Shown: positions 24,894 through 33,180, counted from the first letter of the stretch. The stretch is DNA of 64,000 bases from Providencia alcalifaciens (GCF_020271745.1 NZ_CP084296.1:3720001-3784000); one strand, 5' to 3'. Notes: generated by a model from the letters alone, not told the origin. Program-made: numbers and translations.

Positions 24894-26294
24894 TTAAAGG
24901 ATATCCAGAGGGCTGATTGAATGCTTTTGATACAAATCACGCAATGCCTGCGTCATAGCATCCACTGTGTCGTCATTGCCAGCGAACGGGAATGTGGTAA
25001 TTTCTTCCACTGTTTCTACAATCCACGGAGCAATATCTTTGTGCGGTAGCCACACATTTCCCGCTTCCCATTCCGCGGTGCATGCGTGGGCGCGTGCAAT
25101 TTTGCTGCCATCAGGTTCAACAGGAATCAAGCCCGATACTGTAGATTTCAATGAGTCTATAACTGCTGGGCCATTGGCTTTATCTTCCACCAGCTTACGC
25201 CTACCTTCGGGAAATTTTTCTGCCAAAAGCTTCACTGCATCTTTCGTTTGAGTAAAGCTCATGCGTTTTCGAATTTGGTACAGTAGATACGCATTGGCAC
25301 CTTTCTTGCCCCAAACCTGACCAACCACATAGTCGGTACCGTCGCTATCTTTAAAGGTCATATCCCAACTATGAATAACCTTGTCGAATTTTTCAGGCAG
25401 GTCTTTAGGTAAGTAATAACGAACAAATTCTTCATGGAAGATTTGCCCATCACCCGGCTTCGGTGATTGTTGATACATGGCAGACCAGAAGTAATCTCCA
25501 AGGATTGCTTTGGTTTCCAGTAGTTTGTCAATTGGGTGTAATTCTGGTACCAGCGCTTCACCTTGCTCGTTGATAGCAGGAAATGCAAGCACCTTAGTTT
25601 CAGGTGCTTTATCTTTTAATTGACCAGATAAGTCATCCGTCGCCCAGCGGGTCGCCATGATGATCTCGCCACTGTTTTTTGATAAGCGGGTCTTAAAGGT
25701 CGATACGTACCAGTTCCAAATCGATTTTTTAACTGTCGGGCTAAGTGCTTCTTTCGAGTTCTTTATCGGATCATCAATAATACCAAGGTCAACTTTCTTC
25801 CCCGTTAATGGGCCACCGACACCCGCACACACATAGCTGCCTTTGTGATTGGCAATACCGAACTCGTCAGAGTTACGTTTAACAGCAATGCCATTTTCAG
25901 GCTTGTTGCCTAACCAGCTCTTAGGAAACAAGGCACGATATTCAGCTGACATCATAATCCGCTGAACATCGGTATTCATATCACCGGCTAAATCAGAGGA
26001 ATACGATAACGCCCCAACCCGCATGTTGGGGTATTTTCCAAAGAAGTAAGCAGGAAGATAGCGGGAAACAATATCAGACTTACCATGCTGTGGCGGTGCA
26101 CCCAATATTAATTTAGGGCGCTTACCTGCCATCATATCAACCAAGAACTGGTCTAGCGCATCACACACCGTTTGAGAGAAATGGCTCGTGATGTATTCAG
26201 GGTTTATATACTGAATGAATTCATGCAAACTACGGCGTGCTATCTCCCTTTCGATCTCTTCATCAAATAAGCTGAAATCGATATCCATAGTCAC
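24894..26294 (-). CDS. Terminase large subunit
   Basis: 466 residues. The ATPase has Walker A GAPPQHGKS (about 65-73) and Walker B VDLGIIDDP. The nuclease has WDMTFKDSDGTDYVVG and later acidic residues (LVEDKANGPAVIDSL). It pumps and cuts DNA at the portal. It is separated from the small subunit by 192 bp containing a hairpin terminator, which is unusual for this pair. Confidence 0.93.
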   Translation of the reverse strand: MTMDIDFSLFDEEIEREIARRSLHEFIQYINPEYITSHFSQTVCDALDQFLVDMMAGKRPKLILGAPPQHGKSDIVSRYLPAYFFGKYPNMRVGALSYSSDLAGDMNTDVQRIMMSAEYRALFPKSWLGNKPENGIAVKRNSDEFGIANHKGSYVCAGVGGPLTGKKVDLGIIDDPIKNSKEALSPTVKKSIWNWYVSTFKTRLSKNSGEIIMATRWATDDLSGQLKDKAPETKVLAFPAINEQGEALVPELHPIDKLLETKAILGDYFWSAMYQQSPKPGDGQIFHEEFVRYYLPKDLPEKFDKVIHSWDMTFKDSDGTDYVVGQVWGKKGANAYLLYQIRKRMSFTQTKDAVKLLAEKFPEGRRKLVEDKANGPAVIDSLKSTVSGLIPVEPDGSKIARAHACTAEWEAGNVWLPHKDIAPWIVETVEEITTFPFAGNDDTVDAMTQALRDLYQKHSISPLDIL

Positions 26295-26379
26295 ACCTAA
26301 AATGTAATAAATAGCCCTTTCACCTCAAAACGACAGTGAAATGGAAAGTAAGTTTTTGATAACAAATTAGCAACAAATA

Positions 26380-26414
26380 AAAAGCCCAAATTCAAAGAGA
26401 AGATTTAGGCTTTT
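26380..26414 (-). terminator. Hairpin terminator between terS and terL
   Basis: AAAAGCCCAAAT (26380-26391) pairs with ATTTAGGCTTTT (26403-26414), and on the minus strand the stem is followed by TTTTTATTT. It lies in the transcription path from terS to terL, so it should reduce terL expression unless antitermination is active. Confidence 0.7.
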
Positions 26415-26486
26415 GTCGGTTTAGGGTGACATTTTAATTGAGTTGAAAAGTCGCAGGGCATGTAAGCACCATTATGTTAAATAAGG

Positions 26487-27506
26487 CTAGTTTTTTGATT
26501 TTTTTCTCAACTGCATGAGCTGTTCAAAACTCAAATGACTAAGGTCAATTCCTGTCGATTGAATAGGCCCACCATCAGCGCCGGTTATCTCAGTCTTGTT
26601 CTTAACCATCCCCAAATGCTGTGCAACCATTTTAAGCGCATCATCTTGATTACGAGTGATCACCTCGATACCAAACTTACCCTCTTTCACACCAGCGAAT
26701 AAACGACGAGCAGCGCCAGTTAAATCGCGTGTATCATGAAAATGCGCACGACCAATACCAAAACCACTACAGCGAGGGCAATCAGGATTAGGATCAAGTG
26801 AATTGTCATAACCGTAACCGCCATTATCATTCGGTATCTTTTTCTTTTTAGCCCTAGCTTCAGTAATAGCATCCTCAAATTCTATCGCATCGCGCCACTG
26901 ATAATTAAATCCGAAGCCCCAACAATGACGACAGCATAATCGGCGATATTCAGTTAGCTCATTTACGTCTGCAGTTGCAATATCCCACCACATTTTTAAT
27001 ACGGCATCTTGGGTTATTTCAGTCCGACGTTCTCGTTCTGCTAGCGCGTCCGCGATTGCTCTTGAAACCTTAGCATTTCTTAGCATTCGAGTAGCATTTA
27101 CATAAGCTGTATTGCCCTCGCCTTTATAACCGGCTCGCTTATATGCAGCAGCTCGATTTAAGTCGATAAGATACTCATTGACGAATTTGACTTGTGAGTC
27201 ATTAAGCCCGTAGTTGCGCACATCAAAGGTATTTTCATCATCGTGCGCATTATCTTGCTCTCTACTCTGCGCAGTTCGTATTGTGCTATTACATATAGGC
27301 TCTTTTGCACATTCTTTATCGTGAGCAGTGCGCAATTTCTTTTGCGCAGTTTTTTGCGCACTCTGCGCATTTGATATCTTGATGTATCGTCGCGCAGTTG
27401 CGTAATTGAGTCCCTGGTCTTCACACCACTCTTTAGGGGATATTCCTGATTTAGCATGGTCAGACAGGAACTGTTTTTGTAGCTCGCTCCAATCCGGCTT
27501 AGCCAT
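26487..27506 (-). CDS. Terminase small subunit with zinc-knuckle insertion
   Basis: 339 residues, long for the family. An N-terminal helix-turn-helix (PKEWCEDQGLNYATARRYIK) is followed by an Ala/Gln-rich linker (about 45-95) and the terminase_2 core (LNDSQVKFVNEYL, AAAYKRAGY, NATRMLRN). Two Cys pairs, CRHC and CPRC, about 50 residues apart form a probable zinc site. It recognises the packaging site. Its own coding sequence holds six TGCGCA palindromes in the linker region, a candidate pac. Confidence 0.88.
   Translation of the reverse strand: MAKPDWSELQKQFLSDHAKSGISPKEWCEDQGLNYATARRYIKISNAQSAQKTAQKKLRTAHDKECAKEPICNSTIRTAQSREQDNAHDDENTFDVRNYGLNDSQVKFVNEYLIDLNRAAAYKRAGYKGEGNTAYVNATRMLRNAKVSRAIADALAERERRTEITQDAVLKMWWDIATADVNELTEYRRLCCRHCWGFGFNYQWRDAIEFEDAITEARAKKKKIPNDNGGYGYDNSLDPNPDCPRCSGFGIGRAHFHDTRDLTGAARRLFAGVKEGKFGIEVITRNQDDALKMVAQHLGMVKNKTEITGADGGPIQSTGIDLSHLSFEQLMQLRKKSKN
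27244..27369. repeat. Cluster of six TGCGCA palindromes inside terS, candidate packaging site
   Basis: TGCGCA starts at 27244, 27268, 27329, 27343, 27355 and 27364, with a related CGCGCAGTTGCG at 27391. The hexamer is rare in AT-rich DNA, so six copies in 126 bp is striking. They fall in the codons of the Ala/Gln-rich linker. Packaging sites inside the small-terminase gene are known in other phages. Confidence 0.6.
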
Positions 27507-28130
27507 AATGTTTCCCTCATAACAAATTAAAAAGCCGGCTCACTCGAACTGGCTTTGTGATTGGTTATTCCGCTACTTCATCGTTGAATAACGTTTTCTT
27601 TGTTTCCTGCACTCGTTGATAGACAAAGACCCATTACCTAAATATTGGCTCGATGTTTTTTAGATGTGTGTGCATGTGGTGCTCAGGGTGAAATGCGTAC
27701 TACTGATTACAAACCTTGAATAAACGTAACCTTATTTTACCTTTGCTTTCGTTACGTGACCTTGGGATAGGTATATTGGCTCCATCGCAATAAATCCTTT
27801 TTTCATATAAGCCCCAATCCTTTCAGCCTCTAACCTATGGAGGCTATTTTTTTGTCATTAAAAATCCCCGCATTTAGCGAGGCTCAGATTTGTAACATCC
27901 GCTAAGGATTACTACCTTTTTAAGGTTGTTGCTATTAATGATTAACGTATAGTGACGTTGTATTCATGAAATATTATTCTCTACTTTGCCCCAGATATCG
28001 GGGCATTTCTTTAGCGTCAAATTTCACGCATTGCTAAAGCAAAATACATACCAAATTAAATCAACAAGTTAAAACAGGTACTCATATAGGGAAACCAACC
28101 CCATCGATAACCTTAACTTAGGAGATTTAC
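27507..28130. other. Non-coding region with several hairpins
   Basis: About 620 bp without a convincing gene. Hairpin candidates are a minus-strand AAAGCC/GGCTTT stem near 27529-27555, a rightward terminator AGCCTC/GAGGCT followed by a T-run at 27826-27857, and a second rightward GCCCC/GGGGC stem at 27988-28004. These shield the two rightward small genes from the leftward late operon. I see nothing else. Confidence 0.5.
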
Positions 28131-28250
28131 ATGGTACGAATTACTGAATTATTAATTAAGCTCGTTGCTGCCGTAGTTGTTTATTTGTGGCTACGGAATA
28201 AGAAACCAGAGCACGCCATCGCTCTAGCCGTTTCCATTCTTGACGCCTAA
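28131..28250 (+). CDS. Small membrane protein (39 residues)
   Basis: The ATG follows AGGAG at ideal spacing. The peptide starts MVRITELLIK, has one hydrophobic helix (LVAAVVVYLWL), then RNKKPEH and a second short hydrophobic segment. It is rightward, against the late genes, so it is unlikely to belong to the lytic operon. Function unknown; lysogen expression is an inference. Confidence 0.55.
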   Translation: MVRITELLIKLVAAVVVYLWLRNKKPEHAIALAVSILDA

Positions 28251-28343
28251 CCTATCAACTTCAATTTCCCGCATTGCTTTCCTGTTAAAAATATACTTAA
28301 CTAATAGGTTAATTTTTCATTGCATAAGAGGGAGTATCAATAT

Positions 28344-28535
28344 ATGTATACCAATCCAATTACTCTCTTAGTCATATTTCTTCCTATCCTTGTCTGTATC
28401 TTATTCATTATTGCTCAAGATAAAAAACCATCAGACGTAATGACTATTTTTTTGAAGTTCTCTATCTACTTGTTAAGCGCTCTTACTTTCATAAATTTAT
28501 TTTTTTTTGCAAGAGCATTTACTGATTGGTATTAA
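28344..28535 (+). CDS. Small two-helix membrane protein (63 residues)
   Basis: Two hydrophobic helices, residues about 4-23 (ITLLVIFLPILVCILFIIA) and 32-56, joined by a Lys/Asp loop. GGGAG lies 9 bases before the ATG; a TTG further upstream is less likely. It forms a short rightward pair with the 39-residue gene. Small inner-membrane proteins like this sometimes block superinfection, but no family is recognised here. Confidence 0.6.
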   Translation: MYTNPITLLVIFLPILVCILFIIAQDKKPSDVMTIFLKFSIYLLSALTFINLFFFARAFTDWY

Positions 28536-28550
28536 CGTAAACAGTCAGTT

Positions 28551-28856
28551 CTAATGTGGTTTTGAGTTACTTCTAGCCGCTTCAATATCTCGAATGGCTT
28601 TCTTGTCGAGGTTGCACTTTGCTATTGAATTCATAGCACCAACGAGTAGTTGCGGCATATCACCCCAATCCACGTTTTCAGGGATATTTGGCTGTTCACA
28701 GTCAGCGGTTAAGTGCGGGGGTATCGGTACTGGCTGAACGGGAATCAATACCTCTTTTGTACTTGTGCAACTCACTAACAACATCATCGGGCACAGCAGT
28801 ATTAGCGCACTCATTGTCTTTGAGCACTGTTTTGATAACAGTCTTAACTTTGACAT
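28551..28856 (-). CDS. Rz1-like outer-membrane spanin
   Basis: 101 residues with a type II signal peptide and lipobox ending in LLVSC, so it is anchored to the outer membrane. A short Pro-rich stretch (PVQPVPIPP) follows, as in Rz1. It starts inside the Rz gene in another frame and extends about 150 bp beyond it, so it is longer than lambda Rz1. It works with Rz to fuse the membranes in the last step of lysis. Confidence 0.8.
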   Translation of the reverse strand: MSKLRLLSKQCSKTMSALILLCPMMLLVSCTSTKEVLIPVQPVPIPPHLTADCEQPNIPENVDWGDMPQLLVGAMNSIAKCNLDKKAIRDIEAARSNSKPH

Positions 28857-29091
28857 GTTCTGAGTCCTCTAGTTGCTTTGCTTTGATGTTATTGAGTGAA
28901 ACTTGATAGTGAAGAGTTATTGCGGATTGGGTTACTTTGTTTAGTAGCTGGCTTGCGGATAGTTCGTTAGACTTTTTGTCATATTCAGCCTTTAACTTAT
29001 CAAAGTCATTCATAACCCAGATAAGCCAGAACAACAAGATTGCGCAAGAAGCCATCAATACTTTAGTCAGTACGCTTAATTGCTGCCCCAT
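28702..29091 (-). CDS. Rz-like inner-membrane spanin
   Basis: 129 residues: one N-terminal membrane helix (LMASCAILLFWLIWVM), then a long periplasmic coiled coil (FDKLKAEYDKKSNELSASQ). It overlaps the endolysin stop by 16 bp and contains most of the Rz1 reading frame, the classical nested spanin arrangement. Confidence 0.82.
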   Translation of the reverse strand: MGQQLSVLTKVLMASCAILLFWLIWVMNDFDKLKAEYDKKSNELSASQLLNKVTQSAITLHYQVSLNNIKAKQLEDSEHVKVKTVIKTVLKDNECANTAVPDDVVSELHKYKRGIDSRSASTDTPALNR

Positions 29092-29432
29092 CGTGCTTTA
29101 TATCCTCTCACATCAATATGCGTGAATGTCTTGTAGCGACCAATGCCGTAGCTGTCAGGAAACTGAGATTCAAGATAATCAGCGACCATTTTCGGCGCCA
29201 CATCTTTAATCTTGATATCTGCCGCCGTACCTAATAAGTGCTGAGATTTAGGAGCGCCACCTACTTTACTGTTGTGCTTAGCACAGCGACGACCGCTAAC
29301 AATCACTACCGGCTTGCCAAAATGGGCGCGAACACCTTCAAGAATCTCAATTAGCTTTGATTCAACTTGTTTTGATCCACACCCGTCTTTACATGCAAAT
29401 TCATTGCTATCAAAATGTTCACTTAATTTCAT
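29076..29432 (-). CDS. Endolysin, M15-type peptidase
   Basis: 118 residues with zinc ligands His65 and Asp72 in SQHLLGTAADI and His105 in THIDVRG. Peptidases of this family cleave the peptide cross-links of peptidoglycan. There is no signal or SAR helix, so a holin is required. The ATG overlaps the stop of the upstream membrane protein. Confidence 0.85.
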   Translation of the reverse strand: MKLSEHFDSNEFACKDGCGSKQVESKLIEILEGVRAHFGKPVVIVSGRRCAKHNSKVGGAPKSQHLLGTAADIKIKDVAPKMVADYLESQFPDSYGIGRYKTFTHIDVRGYKARWGSN

Positions 29433-29797
29433 TTCTTCACCTTAGAAGTAAAAGGTCGCATCATCAGCAACCCGATTGATTTAGCTTTTTCTATAAGTTT
29501 GCTGATAACGACAATGGACATAATGTTGCCACCAGCAGAGAAAATAATGAGGAAGATAACGCCATCAAAAAGCACATCTGATGGTGCAGAAATACGATCA
29601 CCAACTAGGGTTTCGTATATTTGATAAACCCAGCAAATAAACAGCGCGGTACCAACAATGGAGTCACTATGTTTTGCATACCGACAAAGAAACACTGTTA
29701 TTGCAGACGCCAGCAAAAGAAAAACATCGACAGTTTCGAGTGGGTGACTGTCTACCCATAGCGAAATACTATTTAAGTAATTAAGGACGGTACTCAT
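29429..29797 (-). CDS. Putative holin (three-helix membrane protein)
   Basis: 122 residues with three hydrophobic helices (VFLLLASAITVFLC, VGTALFICWVYQIY, VLFDGVIFLIIFSAGG) and a basic C-terminus. It lies directly before the endolysin with a 4-bp overlap. Which of this and the next membrane protein makes the hole cannot be told. Confidence 0.65.
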   Translation of the reverse strand: MSTVLNYLNSISLWVDSHPLETVDVFLLLASAITVFLCRYAKHSDSIVGTALFICWVYQIYETLVGDRISAPSDVLFDGVIFLIIFSAGGNIMSIVVISKLIEKAKSIGLLMMRPFTSKVKK

Positions 29798-30210
29798 TAG
29801 CTACCTCCTTTATTTCGCCAATCTTTAATGGCTTGCGTGATACTGTTGAAGTTTTTATCTATCGAGGTAAATGTACGGCTAAATAATTTTTTGAGGTTAT
29901 CTCTATTTGCTGCAAGAACGAGAACAGGGATAAGTAATGCCGAAATAACAATTGCCATTATTTTGGGGCTAATATCCCAACTCCATATCTGCGAAATAAC
30001 ATCGGAAGCCTCTTTAGCGATAAGGATCCCCGCACCAAGAGCTAAAATAAAATGAAGTATCTTTCTCCGGTTATTATCTCTGGATGCAATAACTGAGGCT
30101 GATGCTCCGATAATAGCTCCTAGCACGACGCCATAGTCGGCACCAATAAGGAACCCACCCATAGCACCGCCACCAGCAGCACCGAGGGTTATCCCTATTG
30201 ATGTGCTCAT
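29797..30210 (-). CDS. Glycine-rich membrane protein of the lysis cassette
   Basis: 137 residues. A glycine-zipper N-terminus (GITLGAAGGGAMGGFLIG, then GAIIGASASV), two more helices and a basic tail. It could be the holin, or an antiholin acting with the next gene. The stop overlaps the next start (TAATG). It is the first full gene after the late leader. Confidence 0.6.
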   Translation of the reverse strand: MSTSIGITLGAAGGGAMGGFLIGADYGVVLGAIIGASASVIASRDNNRRKILHFILALGAGILIAKEASDVISQIWSWDISPKIMAIVISALLIPVLVLAANRDNLKKLFSRTFTSIDKNFNSITQAIKDWRNKGGS

Positions 30211-30240
30211 AAATTATTTGTTCTCTATGGAATTTAGATA

Positions 30241-30295
30241 ATAAAAAAGCTACGCATTGCGCAGCTTAGAATAAGTGCCAGTTGAGCGACTGGCA
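30241..30295. terminator. Late-leader terminator (tR'-like) and second hairpin
   Basis: On the minus strand a stem AAGCTGCGC/GCGTAGCTT (30247-30267) is followed by a run of T, an intrinsic terminator ahead of the lysis genes. A second stem TGCCAGT/ACTGGCA (30276-30295) lies just upstream on that strand. Q-type antiterminators act by reading through such a terminator. Confidence 0.75.
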
Positions 30296-30323
30296 GCGCT
30301 TTTCCTTATCTGATCATTTCAAA

Positions 30324-30386
30324 TCAAAAACATTCTGTAGGCTCAGAACTACCGTAGGCTGCATTGCTATATTTATCCATACGCAT
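30324..30386 (-). CDS. 20-residue leader peptide or holin remnant
   Basis: The ATG is preceded by GGGAGAGG. The peptide MRMDKYSNAAYGSSEPTECF resembles the start of phage-21-type holins, including the double-Met MxxMDK start and the AYG(T/S)S motif, but ends at a TGA where those continue into a membrane helix. It sits between the late promoter and the tR'-like terminator. It could be a decayed holin or a retained leader peptide. Confidence 0.45.
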   Translation of the reverse strand: MRMDKYSNAAYGSSEPTECF

Positions 30387-30409
30387 GACCTCTCCCGACG
30401 ATTGCCTGT

Positions 30410-30439
30410 ATTATATTTACTCAATGAATGACGAGCCAA
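30410..30439 (-). promoter_or_regulatory. Candidate late promoter PR'
   Basis: Minus strand: TTGGCT (30434-30439), 18-bp spacer, perfect TATAAT (30410-30415). It precedes the short leader frame, terminator and lysis genes, the place of the late promoter in lambdoid phages. It lies only about 70 bp from the IS2-like insertion. Confidence 0.55.
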
Positions 30440-30460
30440 AAACTAATAATTCCTGTTCTT

Positions 30461-30489
30461 TTGACAATCTCAATATAAAGACTTTAAAT
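30461..30489 (+). promoter_or_regulatory. Promoter cut off from its gene by IS insertion
   Basis: Consensus TTGACA (30461-30466), 17-bp spacer, TTAAAT (30484-30489). Before the insertion the lipoprotein ATG now at 31854 would have been about 30 bp downstream. Confidence 0.6.
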
Positions 30490-30596
30490 ACCTATGAATT
30501 ATAACTAGACTGGCCCCTTAGATCTCCAGACAGTTGGTATCACTTAAATTAGTGATAATCTTAATACTAGTTTTTAGACTAGTTCTTGGAGATAAC

Positions 30597-30962
30597 ATGA
30601 TCGAGATATTAGGTCCTGAACGTAGAAAACGTCGTTCCCCACAAGAAAAAATGGCGATTGTTCAGCAAAGCTTTGAGTCGGGTATGAGTGTTTCCATGGT
30701 TGCCCGCCAACATGGCATAGCAGCAAGCCAGCTTTTCCTTTGGCGTAAACAGTATCAAGAAGGAAGCCTGACTGCAGTGACAGCAGGTGAACACGTTGTT
30801 CCTGCCTCTGAGCTAGCCTCAGCAATAAAGCAAATTAAAGAGCTACAGCGTTTACTCGGCAAAAAAACAATGGAAAATGAACTTCTTAAAGAAGCTGTCG
30901 AGTATGGCCGTGAAAAAAAGTGGATAGCGCTCGCGCCCTTATTACCCAAGGATGGAAAATAA
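30597..30962 (+). CDS. insC: IS2-like OrfA (InsC)
   Basis: 121 residues with the helix-turn-helix of IS2 OrfA ([20 protein letters not shown], then [17 protein letters not shown]) and a leucine zipper ([21 protein letters not shown]). A AAA AAG at 30914-30920 is the -1 frameshift site that joins it to OrfB to make transposase. OrfA alone represses the IS promoter in IS2. Confidence 0.93.
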   Translation: MIEILGPERRKRRSPQEKMAIVQQSFESGMSVSMVARQHGIAASQLFLWRKQYQEGSLTAVTAGEHVVPASELASAIKQIKELQRLLGKKTMENELLKEAVEYGREKKWIALAPLLPKDGK

Positions 30963-31825
30963 GTTTAGTGAGTCGAACATTACGTGTGTCACGAGCACAG
31001 TTATACGTTTTAGCGAAACGAAAAAGTGATTGGAAGGATAAGCGAGGTAGATGCTGTCAAGATGATAGTGATGCGCTTGCTCGTATACATAATGTCATTG
31101 ATAAGCTGCCTACGTATGGTTATCGCCGCGTCTGGGCAATACTTCGTCGGCAATCTGAGAATGAAGGTATCGCGATGATTAATGCCAAACGCGTTTACCG
31201 TCTCATGAAGCAATCCGCATTATTATTGGAACGTAAACCTGCAATGCCAGTCTCAACGCGTGCTCATACAGGAAAAGTATCGGTGAATGAAAGCAACCAA
31301 CGTTGGTGTTCAGATGGTTTTGAGTTCCGATGTGATAATGGTGAAAAACTGCGCGTCACGTTCGCTTTAGACTGTTGTGATCGCGAAGCCCTGCATTGGG
31401 CAGCTAGCACGGGAGGCTTCGACAGTGAAACCGTGCAAGATGTCATGTTAGGCGCTGTGGAGAATCGCTTCGGTAACGAGTTACCCTCAAAGTCAGTTGA
31501 GTGGTTGACAGACAACGGTTCAGCATATCGAGCCCATGAAACACGGAGGTTCGCTAAACAAATTGGCCTATCACCGAGACATACGGCGGTACGGAGTCCA
31601 CAAAGTAATGGAATAGCAGAAAGCTTTGTAAAAATCATGAAGCGTGACTACATAAGTCTCATGTCAAAACCGAACGGATTAACGGCAGTGAAGAATCTTG
31701 CGGCAGCCTTCGAGCATTATAATGAATGGCATCCCCACAGTGCACTGGGTTATCGTTCACCGCGAGAGTACCTGCGGCGTCGAACCCATAATGCAATAAG
31801 TGATAAAAAGTGTCTGGAAATATAG
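30920..31825 (+). CDS. insD: IS2-like OrfB (InsD), transposase catalytic part
   Basis: 301 residues. Shows the IS3 DDE integrase core: WCSDGFEF, then [11 protein letters not shown], then [16 protein letters not shown], with the catalytic Asp, Asp and Glu. It is in -1 frame to OrfA and normally produced as a fusion through the A6G slip. No premature stop is seen. Confidence 0.93.
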   Translation: MDSARALITQGWKISLVSRTLRVSRAQLYVLAKRKSDWKDKRGRCCQDDSDALARIHNVIDKLPTYGYRRVWAILRRQSENEGIAMINAKRVYRLMKQSALLLERKPAMPVSTRAHTGKVSVNESNQRWCSDGFEFRCDNGEKLRVTFALDCCDREALHWAASTGGFDSETVQDVMLGAVENRFGNELPSKSVEWLTDNGSAYRAHETRRFAKQIGLSPRHTAVRSPQSNGIAESFVKIMKRDYISLMSKPNGLTAVKNLAAAFEHYNEWHPHSALGYRSPREYLRRRTHNAISDKKCLEI

Positions 31826-31853
31826 GGTCAAATACAATAACTAAGGAAATCAT

Positions 31854-32273
31854 ATGAATAAAAAAGCTTTGTACTTCATAGGGGCAGTTATTGCTCTTAG
31901 TGGATGTAGTTATAAAAATGAATTTTCTGGCGTAGACAAATCTCACTGCGATACTATTTATAATGAATTTAAAACATCTTTTGATTCCGCAGATGCTTGT
32001 ATTGATGAGAATTTATCTAAGCTGTATAACGCAGGAACAAATCAGGAGCTTCTCGAAGTTATCTATCACAAATGCAGAAAAGATCTGAACACATCGAATA
32101 AAGCGTATCTACATTCTATCTATTGTAAGATGGCGCAGGATAATAACGAATCTTATTTTACAATAAATGAGAGTATTTCTGAGCAAACAGAATACGAGTA
32201 TTTAAATAGGATAGAGCAAGATACAAAACACGAAATTCTTGAAAAAATAATGAAGTACCGTTCTGAAAAATAA
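31854..32273 (+). CDS. Putative lipoprotein (moron), promoter displaced by IS2-like element
   Basis: 139 residues with a signal peptide and lipobox ALSGC (Cys18). The rest is helical with four further Cys and no known domain. AAGGAAA precedes the ATG. It is rightward within leftward late genes, with its own promoter at 30461-30489 and a terminator behind it, the layout of a lysogen-expressed moron. The insertion begins immediately after the promoter, so expression is now probably lost or driven from the IS. Confidence 0.7.
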   Translation: MNKKALYFIGAVIALSGCSYKNEFSGVDKSHCDTIYNEFKTSFDSADACIDENLSKLYNAGTNQELLEVIYHKCRKDLNTSNKAYLHSIYCKMAQDNNESYFTINESISEQTEYEYLNRIEQDTKHEILEKIMKYRSEK

Positions 32274-32275
32274 AC

Positions 32276-32301
32276 AAAAAACCCAGCACATTGGCTGGGT
32301 T
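32276..32301. terminator. Bidirectional terminator between lipoprotein and Q-like genes
   Basis: AACCCAGC (32280-32287) pairs perfectly with GCTGGGTT (32294-32301). On the minus strand six T follow, so it is strongest for the leftward early operon. Confidence 0.8.
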
Positions 32302-32347
32302 AATTCGTCACGGTTACTAAAACGGCAACTTATACGTAAATAGTGGA

Positions 32348-32881
32348 TCATTGGCTCAAAGAAGTCAACACGTTCTTGCTATTATTTTTCTTTTTCAACT
32401 CATTTTCGCGTATTTTAAACGCATCATAGAGATGTGGGTATATTAAATACTCCGCATAAGCAATGATTTCTTTCGATTCACGTCTGCATGTAGACATTGA
32501 GGGTCTTCTATATTCAATTGTTCGATTTCTACGGACCATTTGCCGTGGTTGAGAGATACCATAATAATAACGGGCGATAGCACGATCAGAACTCACAAAA
32601 GCATAACGTAATAACAGCAATGTAAATGCGACCCTGTCTATATGATAAATTTTATCGACTACTTTGGTAATTAACATTCCGTCATCGTCATTACACATTT
32701 CCCTTTCTGGATAGTCGCGTCTTTCGACTGTTGCCATAAATTCAGCGATGATACTACTCTGCCGTTTTTCTAATCTACCGCTGTAAACCCAAGCGCCGAA
32801 TTTGGATAGCCAACCTTGCAACCAAGCTTCTTGCTCAGCATCAAGTACAAGCCCATCAGAAATATTTTTTATACTCGACAT
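32348..32881 (-). CDS. DUF1133 protein, probable Q-type late antiterminator
   Basis: 177 residues from the ATG with GGAG 8 bases upstream, rather than an earlier in-frame ATG inside the Ref gene. It contains LDAEQEAWLQGWLSKFGAWVYSGRLEKR, the DUF1133 signature, and a basic C-terminus. It is last in the leftward early operon, the position of Q. It would load at PR' (30410-30439) and read through the terminator at 30241-30267. Function inferred from family and place. Confidence 0.75.
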   Translation of the reverse strand: MSSIKNISDGLVLDAEQEAWLQGWLSKFGAWVYSGRLEKRQSSIIAEFMATVERRDYPEREMCNDDDGMLITKVVDKIYHIDRVAFTLLLLRYAFVSSDRAIARYYYGISQPRQMVRRNRTIEYRRPSMSTCRRESKEIIAYAEYLIYPHLYDAFKIRENELKKKNNSKNVLTSLSQ

Positions 32882-33180
32882 GCTCGCAGCTCCATGACTT
32901 CTCTTTTGGTTTGTTCTAATAACTCGATTTCGGTACCGTGAATTTCTTGCCATGTTTTTGGCGCTGCATGAAAACCAGTATCGTAACTAGGTCTGTGATG
33001 AGGTGGACATAACGGTAAAACATCTTTATGGCTAGCTCGCTGCGCCATTCCCTGCCCCGTTCTTACATGATGGATTTCCGCAGGGCTTGCTCCATAGCCC
33101 ATATTTCGGCAGCAAATACAGCCAAGTTCTGCTACATCTGATAGCCACTGTTTATCTTCTTTGGTCTTTGATTTGGTCAT
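32869..33180 (-). CDS. Ref-like recombination enhancement nuclease (HNH)
   Basis: 103 residues. A Cys pair (CICC), EIHHVRTGQG and LCPPHHRPSYDTGFH form the zinc-bound HNH core of phage Ref/DUF968-type nucleases; P1 Ref is a RecA-dependent nuclease. The ATG is the one preceded by AGAGGCAAGACCA, a leader repeated in front of several early genes here. Confidence 0.82.
   Translation of the reverse strand: MTKSKTKEDKQWLSDVAELGCICCRNMGYGASPAEIHHVRTGQGMAQRASHKDVLPLCPPHHRPSYDTGFHAAPKTWQEIHGTEIELLEQTKREVMELRACRV

Larger units (their letters stand above)
30506..31836 (+). mobile_element. IS2-like insertion sequence (IS3 family)
   Basis: Exactly 1331 bp, the length of IS2. The left end starts TAGACTGGCCCC and the right end is the complement of TGTATTTGACCC, both matching the IS2 terminal pattern with TCCAGACA inside. 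A 5-bp target duplication ATAAC flanks it (30501-30505 and 31837-31841). Both frames and the slippery site are intact, so it may still be active. It lies upstream of the lipoprotein gene. Confidence 0.95.

Noticed and set aside
31854-32273. Lipoprotein gene as passenger gene of the IS element
   Set aside because: It lies outside the right terminal repeat and outside the ATAAC duplication, so it belongs to the phage.
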